This document shows positions 63,380-64,000 of a stretch of 64,000 nucleotides of DNA, piece after piece. Positions within the stretch are counted from its first letter, which is position 1. Each line of letters begins with the position of its first letter. The translations under genes and the position numbers were made by a program. Source of the DNA: Eremophila alpestris peregrina (taxonomy: Eukaryota; Chordata; Aves; Passeriformes; Alaudidae); contig WMCF01000018.1 of assembly GCA_009792885.1 (NCBI GenBank), positions 3,739,297 to 3,803,296 of the forward strand, in the 5' to 3' direction. The notes below the pieces were generated by a model that made no database searches, was not told the origin of the DNA, and was given only the letters and a program-made list of their open reading frames with translations.

Positions 63380-63830
63380 ACCAAACAAGATGCTGACAAT
63401 TGACACTACCCTGCAGCAGGAAGCTAAAACCCTGCCTTTGCAGGAAGATTATAATGCTTTTTATTGTTGTTATTGTTAATCACCCCGAGAAGAGAGCTTT
63501 GCCAAGGAAGAAAGAAAGATCGATCACTGTGAAAAGTGCCAAGCTGCACAAAATGAATTCCAGTATTTTACTGACCTGAGTGCTCGACTGTTGGCAGAGC
63601 ATATGAGTAACTATTTGTGTAATTTAGGGCTGTCTGTTCTCAGAAAAGTACAATTTGTTGGCTTCATTGAGGCACAGCCTACGAGTTATAATAAATGGTT
63701 AATAGCCCCCTTACTCCCGAGCCAAAAGTATTCAGCCAATCATCATTGAGTGCTTTTCTACTTGTTTACACCTTTTTATGTGAAATTAAACCAACTTGAA
63801 GGGACATACAGTTGGAAAAACATCGATTTG
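63380..63830. promoter_or_regulatory. Strong candidate conserved enhancer (SOX/FOX/CCAAT sites)
   Basis: About 450 bp are free of simple repeats and rich in retained CpGs ('caccccgag', 'gatcgatc', 'gctcgactg', 'ctacgagtt', 'ctcccgagcc'), unlike the CpG-poor surroundings. Two SOX-type ATTGTT cores lie 9 bp apart at 63463-63468 and 63472-63477. TTATAATAAA (HOX/CDX-like) is at 63686-63695, GCCAAT at 63735-63740 and a perfect forkhead TGTTTAC at 63763-63769. No coding frame extends through it. This texture is what deeply conserved developmental enhancers look like, but conservation is inferred. Confidence 0.4.
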
Positions 63831-64000
63831 TTTTTGCTATTCCAGTGGAGACCGGTAGAGCAGGGCATTTGGTGCAATTGTGAATCCCCTGACAATTTTG
63901 GAGGGTGGTACAATTGAGAATTCAGCAGAATGTCACAACAGGACCCAGAATCTGGAAAGGACTTTCAGAAGTGTTTCAGACAAGGGCTCTGATTCCACTC
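63831..64000. other. Unique DNA at window end
   Basis: No gene or repeat was recognised. The candidate enhancer may extend into it. Confidence 0.5.

Noticed and set aside
1..64000. CRISPR array, operon or other prokaryotic system
   Set aside because: Avian CR1 tails and LTRs, absence of dense coding, and no regular repeat-spacer pattern rule this out.

Overview
This window reads as nuclear DNA of a bird. It is AT-rich, has low repeat density and shows no bacterial or organellar gene organisation. The bird call rests on several short, 5'-truncated CR1 LINE tails with the avian 3'-end signature, two endogenous-retrovirus LTRs (one of a type I recognise as widespread in birds), and long T/G-rich low-complexity tracts. 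A passerine or other neoavian bird is likely, but that is inference. I do not see a protein-coding gene. Every open frame is short. None carries a domain I recognise except degraded CR1 reverse-transcriptase remnants near 60 kb, and the longest frame (186 codons) is an antisense artefact of an LTR. The window is best read as a gene desert or part of a very long intron.

Layout. 1-86: end of a CR1 copy cut by the window edge. 87-9932: unique AT-rich DNA with a T/G tract (4115-4180), a (TA)n palindrome (8511-8579) and two stretches that look conserved (about 7340-7560 and 8221-8450). 9933-14430: three CR1 tails (9933-, 10250+, 14194-) and a second T/G tract (13048-13119). 14431-30232: unique DNA with a perfect 21-bp tandem duplication at 18604 and regulatory-looking islands near 19885 and 24230. 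30233-30395: the clearest young CR1 tail. 30396-42290: unique DNA with a (GTTT)n tract, a T/G tract, a regulatory-looking island near 35880 and an exon-like 55-bp block at 41672.

42291-43255: a GC-rich island made of a 15-bp triple repeat followed by a complete plus-strand LTR with its own TATA-like box, poly(A) signal and duplicated U3 segment. 43256-58514: unique DNA with a few microsatellites. 58515-59072: a solo LTR of a common avian type, sense on the minus strand. 59920-60990: a much older CR1 relic, of the kind abundant in turtles and crocodilians, still showing recognisable reverse-transcriptase codons and split by about 290 bp of unrelated sequence. 63380-63830: the strongest candidate for a conserved enhancer, with clustered SOX-, FOX- and CCAAT-like sites.

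No genes can be described as working together. The functional content, if any, is probably cis-regulatory. Conservation calls are made by eye from sequence texture (retained CpGs, clustered homeodomain, SOX or FOX sites) and need alignment. Repeat family assignments come from remembered consensus patterns, not a search. I did not find a convincing new biological system.
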